Below, piece by piece: positions 7,479 through 15,103 of a DNA stretch of 15,128 nt (its first letter is position 1; each line of letters starts with the position of its first letter). Location of the stretch: NCBI GenBank assembly GCA_964428195.1, contig CAYRXC010000021.1, positions 1 through 15,128 of the forward strand. The letters run 5' to 3'. Source of the DNA: JAAYGD01 sp964428195. GTDB lineage: Bacteria > Bacillota_I > Bacilli_A > RF39 > UBA660. Made by a program: the position numbers and the translations under genes. The notes beneath the pieces were generated by a model that worked only from the letters and a program-made list of their open reading frames with translations, ran no database searches and was not told the DNA's origin.

Positions 7479-7835
7479 ATGGAAGAATTGCTTAAAAAGA
7501 TTATGAAAAAAGTAATATTGATGTTATTTGTGCTTGTTGTATCAACTATTGGATGCTATATTGGATTAAAAATATATAATATTATTGCTGTCAATCCTGG
7601 AAACCAAAAAGAAAATCTAGTATCGGTTCCATATGCAAAAACTTCAATTCAACCAGGCACATTAATTACCGAAGAGATGATTGCTTTTGTAGAAGTTAAT
7701 CGAGATTCAATTAAAGGAATGGTTATTACTGATAAAGATCTAATAGTTGGAAAATGGTCTAATTTAAACTCATTTATTCCTTATGGAAGTTACTTTTACA
7801 GTTTATCTTTAGTATCGGGTAATCCATCCGAATAA
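7479..7835 (+). CDS. Small membrane-anchored SAF-domain protein
   Basis: 118 residues. After a short basic start (LKKIMKKV) a single transmembrane helix spans about 11-34. The rest, about 47-112, resembles a SAF domain: VPYAKTSIQPGTLITEEMI, then GKWSNLNSFIPYGSYF, the pattern of a basic/hydrophobic strand, 'pGt.It.dmi' and a final 'I..G..i' loop seen in CpaB/RcpC and FlgA. In CpaB the SAF region is part of a larger Flp-pilus assembly protein; none of that remainder, and no pilus gene, is present here. By charge the SAF part should face outside. It lies 12 nt behind pheT with AGAAAGGA upstream, so it is probably the last gene of the T-box operon. Function unknown. Confidence 0.7.
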   Translation: MEELLKKIMKKVILMLFVLVVSTIGCYIGLKIYNIIAVNPGNQKENLVSVPYAKTSIQPGTLITEEMIAFVEVNRDSIKGMVITDKDLIVGKWSNLNSFIPYGSYFYSLSLVSGNPSE

Positions 7836-7838
7836 ATA

Positions 7839-7867
7839 TTGATAATAGGTTTTTATTGTGATATACT
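7839..7867 (+). promoter_or_regulatory. lemA promoter
   Basis: TTGATA (7839-7844), exact 17-nt spacer, TATACT (7862-7867). The predicted start near 7874 is just before AGGAGGA (7877-7883). This is one of the best sigma-A-type promoters in the window, and it begins three bases after the stop codon of the SAF gene. Confidence 0.78.
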
Positions 7868-7889
7868 ATCAAATATAGGAGGAAAAGAT

Positions 7890-8450
7890 ATGGATTGGTT
7901 ATTAATTATAGTTGGTGTTGTAATAATTGTTGGATTATTTGTAATGAATACCTACAATAGATTAGTAGGTGCTAGAAATAGAGCAAAAGATCAATGGGCT
8001 CAAGTTGATGTCCAATTAAAAAAGAGATTTGATTTGATTCCAAATCTTGTTGAAACAGTAAAAGGTTATGCTAAACACGAGAAAAGTACTTTTGAAGAAG
8101 TAGTAAATGCTAGAAATAAGTTTAATTCTGCAAATACTCCCGAACAAGAAATGCAAGCTGCAGGTGAATTAAATGGTGTATTGAGCAGATTATTTGCATT
8201 AGCTGAGGCTTATCCAGAATTAAAAGCTGATCAAAATTTTATTCAATTACAAGTTGATTTAAAAGATACAGAAGAGAAGATAGCATATGCAAGACAATTT
8301 TATAATGATGCCGTATTAACTTATAAAAATAAACTTGAAATGTTTCCATCAAATATTATAGCTAATATGTTCAAGTTTACTGAATTAAAATTTTTTGAAG
8401 CAAACGAGTCTGAAAAAGAAACACCAAAAGTATCATTTGAAGATAAATAG
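7890..8450 (+). CDS. lemA: LemA family membrane protein
   Basis: 186 residues. The ATG at 7890 is chosen because AGGAGGA lies 7 nt upstream and the protein then starts with its membrane helix (about 3-20, WLLIIVGVVIIVGLFVM); an in-frame TTG at 7839 is part of the promoter. The diagnostic LemA block is Y22-N-RLVGARNRAKDQWAQVDVQ then LKKRFDLIPNLVETVKGYAKHE to residue 64, followed by an all-helical body with NQFIQLQ-like FIQLQVDLKDTEEKIAYARQFYNDAVLTYKNKLEMFPSNI (about 118-157) and a charged tail. The C-terminal body is predicted to be outside the membrane. LemA's biochemical role is not established; it commonly neighbours DUF2207 or TPM-domain membrane proteins, as here. A terminator begins at its stop codon. 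Confidence 0.93.
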   Translation: MDWLLIIVGVVIIVGLFVMNTYNRLVGARNRAKDQWAQVDVQLKKRFDLIPNLVETVKGYAKHEKSTFEEVVNARNKFNSANTPEQEMQAAGELNGVLSRLFALAEAYPELKADQNFIQLQVDLKDTEEKIAYARQFYNDAVLTYKNKLEMFPSNIIANMFKFTELKFFEANESEKETPKVSFEDK

Positions 8451-8473
8451 ACTTACATTTGTAAGTCTTTTTT
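8449..8473 (+). terminator. Intrinsic terminator at the lemA stop codon
   Basis: AGACTTAC (8449-8456) pairs with GTAAGTCT (8461-8468), an 8-bp stem with loop ATTT, followed by five T's. The first two stem bases are the last two of the TAG stop. The next gene's ribosome site AAAGGAG (8474-8480) begins at the end of the T-run. I see no clear promoter between lemA and that gene. Confidence 0.82.
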
Positions 8474-8484
8474 AAAGGAGCATT

Positions 8485-10383
8485 ATGAAAAAGATTTTAT
8501 TTATTTTATTATTACTAATTACTATAAATGTAAAAGCATCGAGTGACTTACTTCAAGATGTCTACATAGAAGATGATGGAGACGTATTGATAAAACAAAT
8601 ATTAAATGTTCATGGGACATTTAATGGTTTTGAGATAAACTATGATTTTAGTTATGCTGGAGAAGACTCTATCTATAGTTCAGACAATATTGAAATAATT
8701 AAAGTATGTGAAATAGATCCGAATTCTTTTGACAATAGTACATATCTCCCTATTAATTGTTTTTCAAAAGTAAATAGTGCATCAAAAGGAGATTCCAAAA
8801 AATATGTTTTTTCTAATAAAAAACTTACTATGTATAATCCAAGCAACACAATGAATAATAAGGCGTTTTATATCGAATTTATTATGAAAAACTCGATAGT
8901 AAAATATGATGATATAGCAGACTTAAAATTAAGTATTTTTGATTATGGATTTAACGAAGAAATTACTACATTTAAATCAAGATTTCATTTGCCTGGAAAA
9001 GATAGCAACTTTAGAATATGGGGACATGGACCCTTGTATGGTGAAACTGATTTAATAGATGATTTAACAGCTATAGCTCAAGCGACATATATACCTGCAA
9101 ATACTCCAATATATATTAGATTAGCATTCAATAGAGATCTTGTTCCTAATAGTAAAAAAGAAATAAATAAAACTATGTTTGATAATATAATTAACGAAGA
9201 AACTGTATCTGCAGACGAAGCAAATGAAATAAGAGAAAATGCAAGAAAAAAGCAAGAAGAATACGAAAAGCAACAAGAAGAAGATAGATTAAAAGAAAAA
9301 GAAAAAAATAAAAAGGATTTAAGGAATTTTATAGGATTTTCTATAACTTGGGTATTGGGACTACTCGGAATGTTTGGATATAATTATAGTAAAAACAACA
9401 AATTAAAAGAGGGCACATTTAATAACGAATATTTTAGAGATTTTCCAGATGATGCCTCTCCCGAAGAAATAAGATTACTAGTTGAAAACAAACAAGATGC
9501 ATTATCTTTATCATCATCTTTACTTAATATAATAAGAAAAAAAGGTTTTAAAGTAGAAGAAACTACAATTACAACAGGATTATTGATAAAAAAAGAAGAA
9601 AAAGATTATAGATTAACTCTAGTAGATCATACATTAACAGAACCACTTACAAGTGAAGAAAAATATGTCAGGAGTTGGTTTATAGAGTTTTATGGAGACG
9701 CTAATTCATTCTTGCTTTCTAGTATGAAAAAAAGAATTACAAACGAAATAGAAGCAAGAAATTTTATGAAAAAATTTAATAATTGGAAGAGCAAAACAAA
9801 AAATATTTTAGATCAAAAATCTACTTATGAAAAGAATACCAAGTTTAAAACAATTGCAAGTCTATATACATTTATACCAACTATATTAGGTATTATATTA
9901 TTAAACCCATATATTATATTCTTATCAGTATTAATCGTACCATTATTACTTATAATTTTGCTTTCAAAAAGAAAAACAAAAGAGGGTATTGAAAGAACAC
10001 AAAAGTGGAAAGCTTTAAAAAATTTTATGAGTGACTTTGGAAGATTCGGTGAAAAAGAATTGCCGGAAATACATTTGTGGGAAAAATATTTAGTATATGC
10101 AAATGCATTTGGTATTGCTGATAAACTAAAAAAGCAAATGGAAATAAAAATTCAAGATATAAATCTTACTGCCCAAACACCAGATATATTCAACTATATG
10201 TTATTAAACAATATATTAAACAGTTCAATAACAAGTGGTGTTTCGAGTGCTGTTGCATCAGCATCTTCAACTTTAAGCAGAGTTGCATCGTCATCTAATT
10301 CTTCTGGTGGAGGATTCGGTGGAGGATTTTCTGGAGGAGGAAGCTTCGGTGGTGGCGGCGGAATGAGTGGAGGAAGATTCTAA
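8485..10383 (+). CDS. DUF2207 family predicted membrane protein with a Gly-rich tail
   Basis: 632 residues. Residues 1-19 are a signal peptide (KKILFILLLLITINVKAS). About 20-235 is an extracytoplasmic beta-rich domain starting with the DUF2207 pattern DVYIEDDGDVLIKQ, with 'NYDFSYAG'. Residues about 241-280 are a highly charged, probably coiled-coil stretch; a transmembrane helix follows at about 281-299. About 300-455 is cytoplasmic, two further helices lie at about 458-494, and the cytoplasmic tail holds the family hallmark LWEKYLVYANAFGIADKLKKQM (531-552). The final 25-30 residues are Gly/Ser/Phe repeats ending SGGRF, common in this family. Biochemical function is not known. The gene starts 12 nt after the lemA terminator and probably depends on read-through from the lemA promoter, which fits a joint LemA-DUF2207 membrane complex (inference). 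Confidence 0.9.
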   Translation: MKKILFILLLLITINVKASSDLLQDVYIEDDGDVLIKQILNVHGTFNGFEINYDFSYAGEDSIYSSDNIEIIKVCEIDPNSFDNSTYLPINCFSKVNSASKGDSKKYVFSNKKLTMYNPSNTMNNKAFYIEFIMKNSIVKYDDIADLKLSIFDYGFNEEITTFKSRFHLPGKDSNFRIWGHGPLYGETDLIDDLTAIAQATYIPANTPIYIRLAFNRDLVPNSKKEINKTMFDNIINEETVSADEANEIRENARKKQEEYEKQQEEDRLKEKEKNKKDLRNFIGFSITWVLGLLGMFGYNYSKNNKLKEGTFNNEYFRDFPDDASPEEIRLLVENKQDALSLSSSLLNIIRKKGFKVEETTITTGLLIKKEEKDYRLTLVDHTLTEPLTSEEKYVRSWFIEFYGDANSFLLSSMKKRITNEIEARNFMKKFNNWKSKTKNILDQKSTYEKNTKFKTIASLYTFIPTILGIILLNPYIIFLSVLIVPLLLIILLSKRKTKEGIERTQKWKALKNFMSDFGRFGEKELPEIHLWEKYLVYANAFGIADKLKKQMEIKIQDINLTAQTPDIFNYMLLNNILNSSITSGVSSAVASASSTLSRVASSSNSSGGGFGGGFSGGGSFGGGGGMSGGRF

Positions 10384-10409
10384 GAATTAAGCAATTAATT
10401 CTTTTTTTT
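10382..10409 (+). terminator. Intrinsic terminator at the DUF2207 stop codon
   Basis: AAGAATTAA (10382-10390) pairs perfectly with TTAATTCTT (10395-10403) around a GCAA loop (GNRA type), followed by six more T's. The stem begins inside the TAA stop (10381-10383). The stem is AT-rich, so efficiency may be moderate. Confidence 0.8.
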
Positions 10410-10417
10410 GTTATAAT
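10409..10417 (+). promoter_or_regulatory. polA promoter, extended -10
   Basis: TGT-TATAAT, with consensus -10 at 10412-10417 and no recognisable -35. The predicted start, around 10424, falls within the AGGTGA ribosome site (10423-10428), so the transcript would carry only about 10 nt of leader before the ATG at 10434. Confidence 0.6.
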
Positions 10418-10433
10418 GGAAATAGGTGATATT

Positions 10434-12980
10434 ATGAAAAAAATAATACTTATAGATGGAAACAATTTATTATTCAGAAGTTATTATGCTACAGCATATT
10501 CTGGTGGTATGATGAAAAACAGCAAAGGATTTTCAACTAATGCTTTATATGGATTTACAAATATGTTAAACAAGATAATAAAAGAAGAAAAACCAGATTA
10601 TTTTTTAGTTGCCCTTGATAAAGGCAAAACATTTAGACATGATAGCTTTAGTGAATATAAATCAAAAAGACAAGAAACTCCTCAAGAATTAATAGATCAA
10701 ATAGAGTATTCAAAAAAACTATTAGAAGCAATGGGAATTAGCTGGAAAGAAGCTCCTGGTTTTGAAGCTGACGATATAATTGGAACTATGTCTCAAAATA
10801 TAGATGATGATAAAGAAGTATTGATAATAAGTAGTGATAGAGACCTATTGCAATTAATTAATGAAAAAGTAAAAGTTAAATTATTGAAGAGCCAAGATTA
10901 TATCTTGCTAGATAATAATAATTTTGTAAAAGAATATGGAATTGAACCATCAAAAATAATTGATTTAAAAGGATTACAAGGAGATGCATCAGATAATATT
11001 CCTGGAGTAAAGGGAATAGGAGAAAAAACAGCATTAAAGTTACTTAATGATTATAAGAGCATTGAAAATATTTATGTCAACATCGATAAAATAACTGGAA
11101 AAACAAAAGAAAAATTATTAGAAGATAAAGATAGTGCATTTATGTCAAAACAATTAGCAACCATTTATAAAGAGGTTCCACTAGATTTAAAAGTTGATGA
11201 TATAGAATACAAAGGAGCTTCAGTTGATGAATTAAGAAAGATATATGAAGAACTAGAGTTTTACTCTTTTCTTAAAAACATAGTGGAAGTAAAAAAAGAA
11301 GAAAAATTAGAAATAAGAGTGGTAGAAGACATTAGCACTTTGCATTTTGATGAGCCAGTTTCAATATATATTGAACTTGATTCAACTAATTACCATACAT
11401 CTAAGATATTAGGAATTGGATTATATAATGATACAAATAGTATCTTCATCCCTGAAACAGCAATAAAGAACAAAATGCCTAATAATATAAAATATGCTTA
11501 TGACTTAAAGAAGAATTTAATTGTTCTAAAGAAAAGAGGAATAGAGTTAAATGAAGTATCTTTTGATACTATGATTGCAGCATATCTATTAAATTATAAT
11601 ATTAAAGATGATATCGTATATTTAGCTAATCAATTTGGATATGATATGCCTTTTTTCGAGGTGATAAGTAAAAATAAAAATATAGATGAAAACTTGATAA
11701 AAGACTTGTGTATTAAAAAAGCTAAATTTATTTTTGAAACTCAAAAGAAGTTTAATGAAGAAATCATCAAAGAAAATTATACTGATTTATTTAATAATAT
11801 TGAAATGCCTATAATAAAAGTACTAAGCGATATGGAATACTTAGGAATAAAAGTAGAAAGCAAAATATTAAAAGATATGGGAGAAGAAATTAAAATTAAA
11901 TTAGAACTTCTTTCTAATTCAATATATAATCATGCTGGTAAAGAATTTAATATTAATTCTTATATTCAACTTGGGGAAGTATTATTTGATAAATTAAAAA
12001 TTCCTTCTAATAAGAAAAGAAGTACTGATCGAGAATATTTAGTAAAATATAAAGATAAATATCCAATAATAGAGAAGATATTAGAATATAAACTACTAAA
12101 TAAAATATATACAACATATGTTATCGGATTACAAAATTATATTATGGATGATTCTAAAATACATACTACCTATACTCAAACATTAACTAGAACTGGTAGA
12201 TTATCATCCATAGAACCTAACCTACAAAATATTCCGATTAGGTACGAATATGGAAGACTCATTAGAAAAGCATTTATACCAGCTAATGACTTATTACTTT
12301 CTGTAGATTATTCACAAATAGAACTAAGAGTGTTTGCACATTTTTCAAAAGAAAAAAATCTAATAGATGCATTTAATCATGATATGGATATACACACCAA
12401 GACTGCAATGGATATTTTTGGAGTCTCAGAATTTGAAGTAACTAAGGATATGAGAAGAAAAGCAAAAGCAGTAAACTTTGGAATACTATATGGAATAAGT
12501 GGATTTGGATTATCTGAAAACTTAGATGTAGATATAAGTGAAGCTAAAGTATTTATTGACAAATACTTGGATACTTTTCCAGGTATTAAAAAATTTATGG
12601 AAGAAACTAAAGAAAATGCAAAATCATTAGGGTATGTAGAAACTATAACTGGAAGGAAAAGAGTAATAGAAGAGTTAAATAATACTAATGTTATGATCAG
12701 AAGAAGTGGAGAAAGAATTGCACTTAATACACCAATACAAGGAACTAGTGCTGATATAATTAAAAAAGCAATGGTAGAAATTTATAAAATATTTGAAGAA
12801 GAAAAAATAAAAAGTAAGCTTATTCTTCAAATTCACGATGAGTTGGTGTTTGATGTTATAGAAGAAGAAAAAGAAAAGGTAGAAAAAATTGTAATAAATA
12901 CAATGGAAAACATCATGAAATTAAGCGTACCTTTAAAGGTATCATATTCATATGGTACTAATTGGTATGAAACAAAATAA
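10434..12980 (+). CDS. polA: DNA polymerase I
   Basis: 848-residue repair and Okazaki-processing polymerase. ATG 10434 is chosen because MKKIILIDGNNLLFRSYYA is the family N-terminus and AGGTGA lies upstream; the in-frame ATG at 10416 overlaps the -10 element. The 5' nuclease domain (1-290) keeps its metal ligands: D8, D62, E111/D113/D114, D135/D137, D184/D187, and the H3TH loop GVKGIGEKTA (191-200). The 3'-5' exonuclease domain (about 295-450) is present but decayed: the first DxE reads Y-I-E near 312-314 and the last YxxxD site is lost (LCIKK, 425-429), so proofreading is unlikely, as in Bacillus and Thermus enzymes. The polymerase domain is complete: motif A D625, motif B R674, K678, F682, Y686, motif C H801-D802-E803. 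Confidence 0.98.
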   Translation: MKKIILIDGNNLLFRSYYATAYSGGMMKNSKGFSTNALYGFTNMLNKIIKEEKPDYFLVALDKGKTFRHDSFSEYKSKRQETPQELIDQIEYSKKLLEAMGISWKEAPGFEADDIIGTMSQNIDDDKEVLIISSDRDLLQLINEKVKVKLLKSQDYILLDNNNFVKEYGIEPSKIIDLKGLQGDASDNIPGVKGIGEKTALKLLNDYKSIENIYVNIDKITGKTKEKLLEDKDSAFMSKQLATIYKEVPLDLKVDDIEYKGASVDELRKIYEELEFYSFLKNIVEVKKEEKLEIRVVEDISTLHFDEPVSIYIELDSTNYHTSKILGIGLYNDTNSIFIPETAIKNKMPNNIKYAYDLKKNLIVLKKRGIELNEVSFDTMIAAYLLNYNIKDDIVYLANQFGYDMPFFEVISKNKNIDENLIKDLCIKKAKFIFETQKKFNEEIIKENYTDLFNNIEMPIIKVLSDMEYLGIKVESKILKDMGEEIKIKLELLSNSIYNHAGKEFNINSYIQLGEVLFDKLKIPSNKKRSTDREYLVKYKDKYPIIEKILEYKLLNKIYTTYVIGLQNYIMDDSKIHTTYTQTLTRTGRLSSIEPNLQNIPIRYEYGRLIRKAFIPANDLLLSVDYSQIELRVFAHFSKEKNLIDAFNHDMDIHTKTAMDIFGVSEFEVTKDMRRKAKAVNFGILYGISGFGLSENLDVDISEAKVFIDKYLDTFPGIKKFMEETKENAKSLGYVETITGRKRVIEELNNTNVMIRRSGERIALNTPIQGTSADIIKKAMVEIYKIFEEEKIKSKLILQIHDELVFDVIEEEKEKVEKIVINTMENIMKLSVPLKVSYSYGTNWYETK

Positions 12981-12989
12981 GGAGGAATA

Positions 12990-14816
12990 ATGGCAATTAC
13001 AAAAACTAAGTTTATTAATTATTCAAGATGTCCAAGATATGTAGCACTTGATGAAGTAAAGAAAGAAAGACTAAATGCCGATATATCTTATGATCAATAT
13101 TTAGATGAAGAACTAGATATAAAAAAGCAAGAATTAATATCTCAAATGTATGATTTAGATGAAGACGGAAATGAAGAAGACTTGATAGATTTAAAAGATG
13201 AGCAATTAGAAGTAATGATGCCATATTATAAAAGAATAGAGCAACTTGCAGGGAGAAAAGTTGAAGAAATATTTGGAGGAAAATCCATATATGCTGAAAA
13301 AACAAAAGACCAAAAGTTATTTGAATTTAACGAAGATGGGATAAAATATCTTTGCTATGTAGATATATATAATGAAAATGGTGAAATAAATATAATCGAA
13401 GTAAAAGCAACTACTTCTAATGGATATTTAGGAAAATTAGAAGGAGGATATAGGGGAAAAGAAAAATACTCTATGTTTTATAAAGATAATAGAGGAATAT
13501 TTCATTTAAAGGAAGAATTAAATGGTTATATAGTAGAAGATGAAATGCCCCTTGAAGATTATAATAAAAAAAGAAATAAATTATTTGATAAATATAAAAT
13601 GGGCAAATATTTATATGACTTAGCGGTTCAAAGAATGATTATAGAAAAAGAGACTAACAATTATAAAATAAACTATTATCTAGCAGTATTAAATCATAAT
13701 TATGAATTTGATGGTAGTTATGATAATGATGAACCTTTATATTCAAATGATATTATAAGCATTTTTGATTTTACAAGAATAACAAAAGAGATGCAGGAAT
13801 TGGTGTTAAGAGATAAAGAATCAATAAAAAAATATTTGCTGGATATGAATATAAAACCAACTTTATTGGGAGAGTATTGTGATTACAAGAGTCCAACAAA
13901 GTGCAAATATTGTAAAATATGTTTTAACATGCTTCCTAAATCAAATTCATCACTATCATATATTAGGGGTGCTAATTTCAAAGACCAAAATGGAATTACT
14001 CACAAAGGATTAGATATAGTAAATGAAGGATATTATAAACTATTAGATGTTCCTGAAGAATGGATTTCAAAACCAGAACATTTAATTCAAAGAGATTGTT
14101 TAAGGTTTCATAAACCATATATTGATAAGAACAAAATAAACATTGCTATCAATCAATTAAAGTATCCAATTTATCACTTAGATTTTGAAACATTTCCTTG
14201 TCCACTCCCAAGATTTAAAGGAGAAAAATGTTATACTCAATCTACATTTCAATTTTCATTACATATAGAAAACAAACCAGGAGAGTGTGACATAGAAAAA
14301 GATCACTTCGAATACTTATCTAGTGATCCTAAGAAAGACTGTAGAGAAGAACTTGTTAAAAAATTATGCGAGTATATTGGAGATAAAGGAACAGTATTTG
14401 CACAAAATGTTAGTTTCGAAAAAACAAGATTAAAGGAATTAAGCAATATTTTCCCGGAATATGGTGTAAGATTAAATAAGATGATAGATAATGCATATGA
14501 TCTATTATATATAGTAAGAAATAATAAAGAGTTATTTGAAAATCTTGGAGTAGAGAATGCAGAAATAATAAATTATTATCATGAAGATTTGAGTGGGTCT
14601 TATTCAATTAAAAAGACATTGCCAGTTTTCAGTAATTTAAGCTATAGTGATATGGGAGTAAAAAATGGTACAGAAGCACTAGTTACTTATGCAAGATTTC
14701 AATATATGAGCGCAGAAGAAAAAAATCAAAAATACAATCAATTATTAGACTATTGCAAACTTGATACATGGGCAATGGTTGTTATATTAGACAAACTAAG
14801 GGAAATTTCAAGTTGA
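12990..14816 (+). CDS. DUF2779 nuclease: Cas4/RecB-like N-terminal half, DEDD exonuclease C-terminal half
   Basis: 608 residues. The N-terminal half has Cas4/AddB-type features: C14 in FINYSRCPRYVAL, a PD-(D/E)xK core with D125 (YVDIYNENG) and E137-V-K139, and a distal cysteine group C297, C305, C308, C311 that with C14 could hold a 4Fe-4S cluster. The C-terminal half (about 390-608) is RNase H-fold, DEDD-type: Exo I D398-F-E400 (YHLDFETF), Exo II region AQNVSFEKTRLKEL (471-484, with E477 where D is usual, as I recall for DUF2779), and Exo III Y588-CKL-D592. Both halves look catalytically competent. The ribosome site AAGGAGGA overlaps the polA stop and the gap is 9 nt, so it is co-transcribed with polA. 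Role in DNA or RNA processing is unknown. It is the only complete gene here ending in TGA. Confidence 0.85.
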   Translation: MAITKTKFINYSRCPRYVALDEVKKERLNADISYDQYLDEELDIKKQELISQMYDLDEDGNEEDLIDLKDEQLEVMMPYYKRIEQLAGRKVEEIFGGKSIYAEKTKDQKLFEFNEDGIKYLCYVDIYNENGEINIIEVKATTSNGYLGKLEGGYRGKEKYSMFYKDNRGIFHLKEELNGYIVEDEMPLEDYNKKRNKLFDKYKMGKYLYDLAVQRMIIEKETNNYKINYYLAVLNHNYEFDGSYDNDEPLYSNDIISIFDFTRITKEMQELVLRDKESIKKYLLDMNIKPTLLGEYCDYKSPTKCKYCKICFNMLPKSNSSLSYIRGANFKDQNGITHKGLDIVNEGYYKLLDVPEEWISKPEHLIQRDCLRFHKPYIDKNKINIAINQLKYPIYHLDFETFPCPLPRFKGEKCYTQSTFQFSLHIENKPGECDIEKDHFEYLSSDPKKDCREELVKKLCEYIGDKGTVFAQNVSFEKTRLKELSNIFPEYGVRLNKMIDNAYDLLYIVRNNKELFENLGVENAEIINYYHEDLSGSYSIKKTLPVFSNLSYSDMGVKNGTEALVTYARFQYMSAEEKNQKYNQLLDYCKLDTWAMVVILDKLREISS

Positions 14817-14834
14817 TTGTAAACATCTGTACAA
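14817..14834. promoter_or_regulatory. Imperfect 18-bp dyad upstream of the rpoZ promoter, possible operator
   Basis: TTGTA (14817-14821) and TACAA (14830-14834) flank eight bases that also partly continue the symmetry, so 7 of 9 base pairs match. There is no T-run, so it is not a terminator. It lies directly upstream of the rpoZ -35 and directly after the nuclease stop codon. Regulator unknown; may be chance in AT-rich DNA. Confidence 0.3.
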
Positions 14835-14839
14835 ACTAA

Positions 14840-14868
14840 TTGATTATTTTATAGTATTATTCTATTCT
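14840..14868 (+). promoter_or_regulatory. rpoZ promoter
   Basis: TTGATT (14840-14845), 17-nt spacer, TATTCT (14863-14868). The predicted start near 14875 coincides with the ribosome site AGGAGTG (14875-14881), giving a very short leader. Confidence 0.6.
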
Positions 14869-14888
14869 TAATATAGGAGTGTGGTACT

Positions 14889-15083
14889 ATGATATATCCA
14901 TCTATTGATAAAATCCTAAATATTATTGATTCTAAATACATATTGGTTCATGTTGTATCTATGAGAGCTAGAGAAATGATTGAAACAAATCATACTCAGC
15001 TAAAAGAGTATAAATCAGAAAAATCAATAGGTAGAGCATTAGAAGAAATATCAGAAGGCTTGATACAAGTTAAAACGTATTAA
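14889..15083 (+). CDS. rpoZ: DNA-directed RNA polymerase omega subunit
   Basis: 64-residue protein that clamps the beta' subunit and aids RNA polymerase assembly. It follows the Firmicutes omega pattern: N-terminal MIYPSIDKILNIIDSKYILVHVVSMRARE, where the PSID..L..I.SKY.LV...A.RAR order is diagnostic, and the C-terminal helix KSIGRALEEISEGLI (44-58). Length is typical of Firmicutes omega (about 65-70). AGGAGTG lies 8 nt upstream of the ATG. In Bacillus, rpoZ follows gmk and precedes coaBC and priA; gmk is not present here, and the gene upstream is the polA-linked nuclease. The next gene starts 21 nt downstream, probably in the same operon. Confidence 0.95.
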   Translation: MIYPSIDKILNIIDSKYILVHVVSMRAREMIETNHTQLKEYKSEKSIGRALEEISEGLIQVKTY

Positions 15084-15103
15084 GCTTTTTTTGAAGGAGG
15101 CCT

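Noticed and set aside
7479..7835. Lipoprotein signal (C26 in the SAF protein)
   Set aside because: The residues before the cysteine (TIG) do not fit a lipobox at -3, and the hydrophobic stretch continues past it as a normal membrane helix.
7839..7889. Longer LemA starting at TTG 7839
   Set aside because: The extension is the promoter and ribosome site; the ATG at 7890 starts with the membrane helix expected for LemA.
13015..13305. Minus-strand open frame rich in Leu/Phe/His
   Set aside because: It is antisense to the conserved nuclease gene; its composition simply mirrors Glu/Lys/Asp codons of the + strand.
12990..14816. Cas4-like protein as evidence for a CRISPR-Cas locus
   Set aside because: No direct-repeat array and no other cas gene are present, and the C-terminal exonuclease half fits the DUF2779 family.
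14814..14822. TGA read as Trp (Mollicutes code)
   Set aside because: No in-frame TGA occurs inside any gene and the Trp codons I checked are TGG; TGA at 14814 fits as an ordinary stop.
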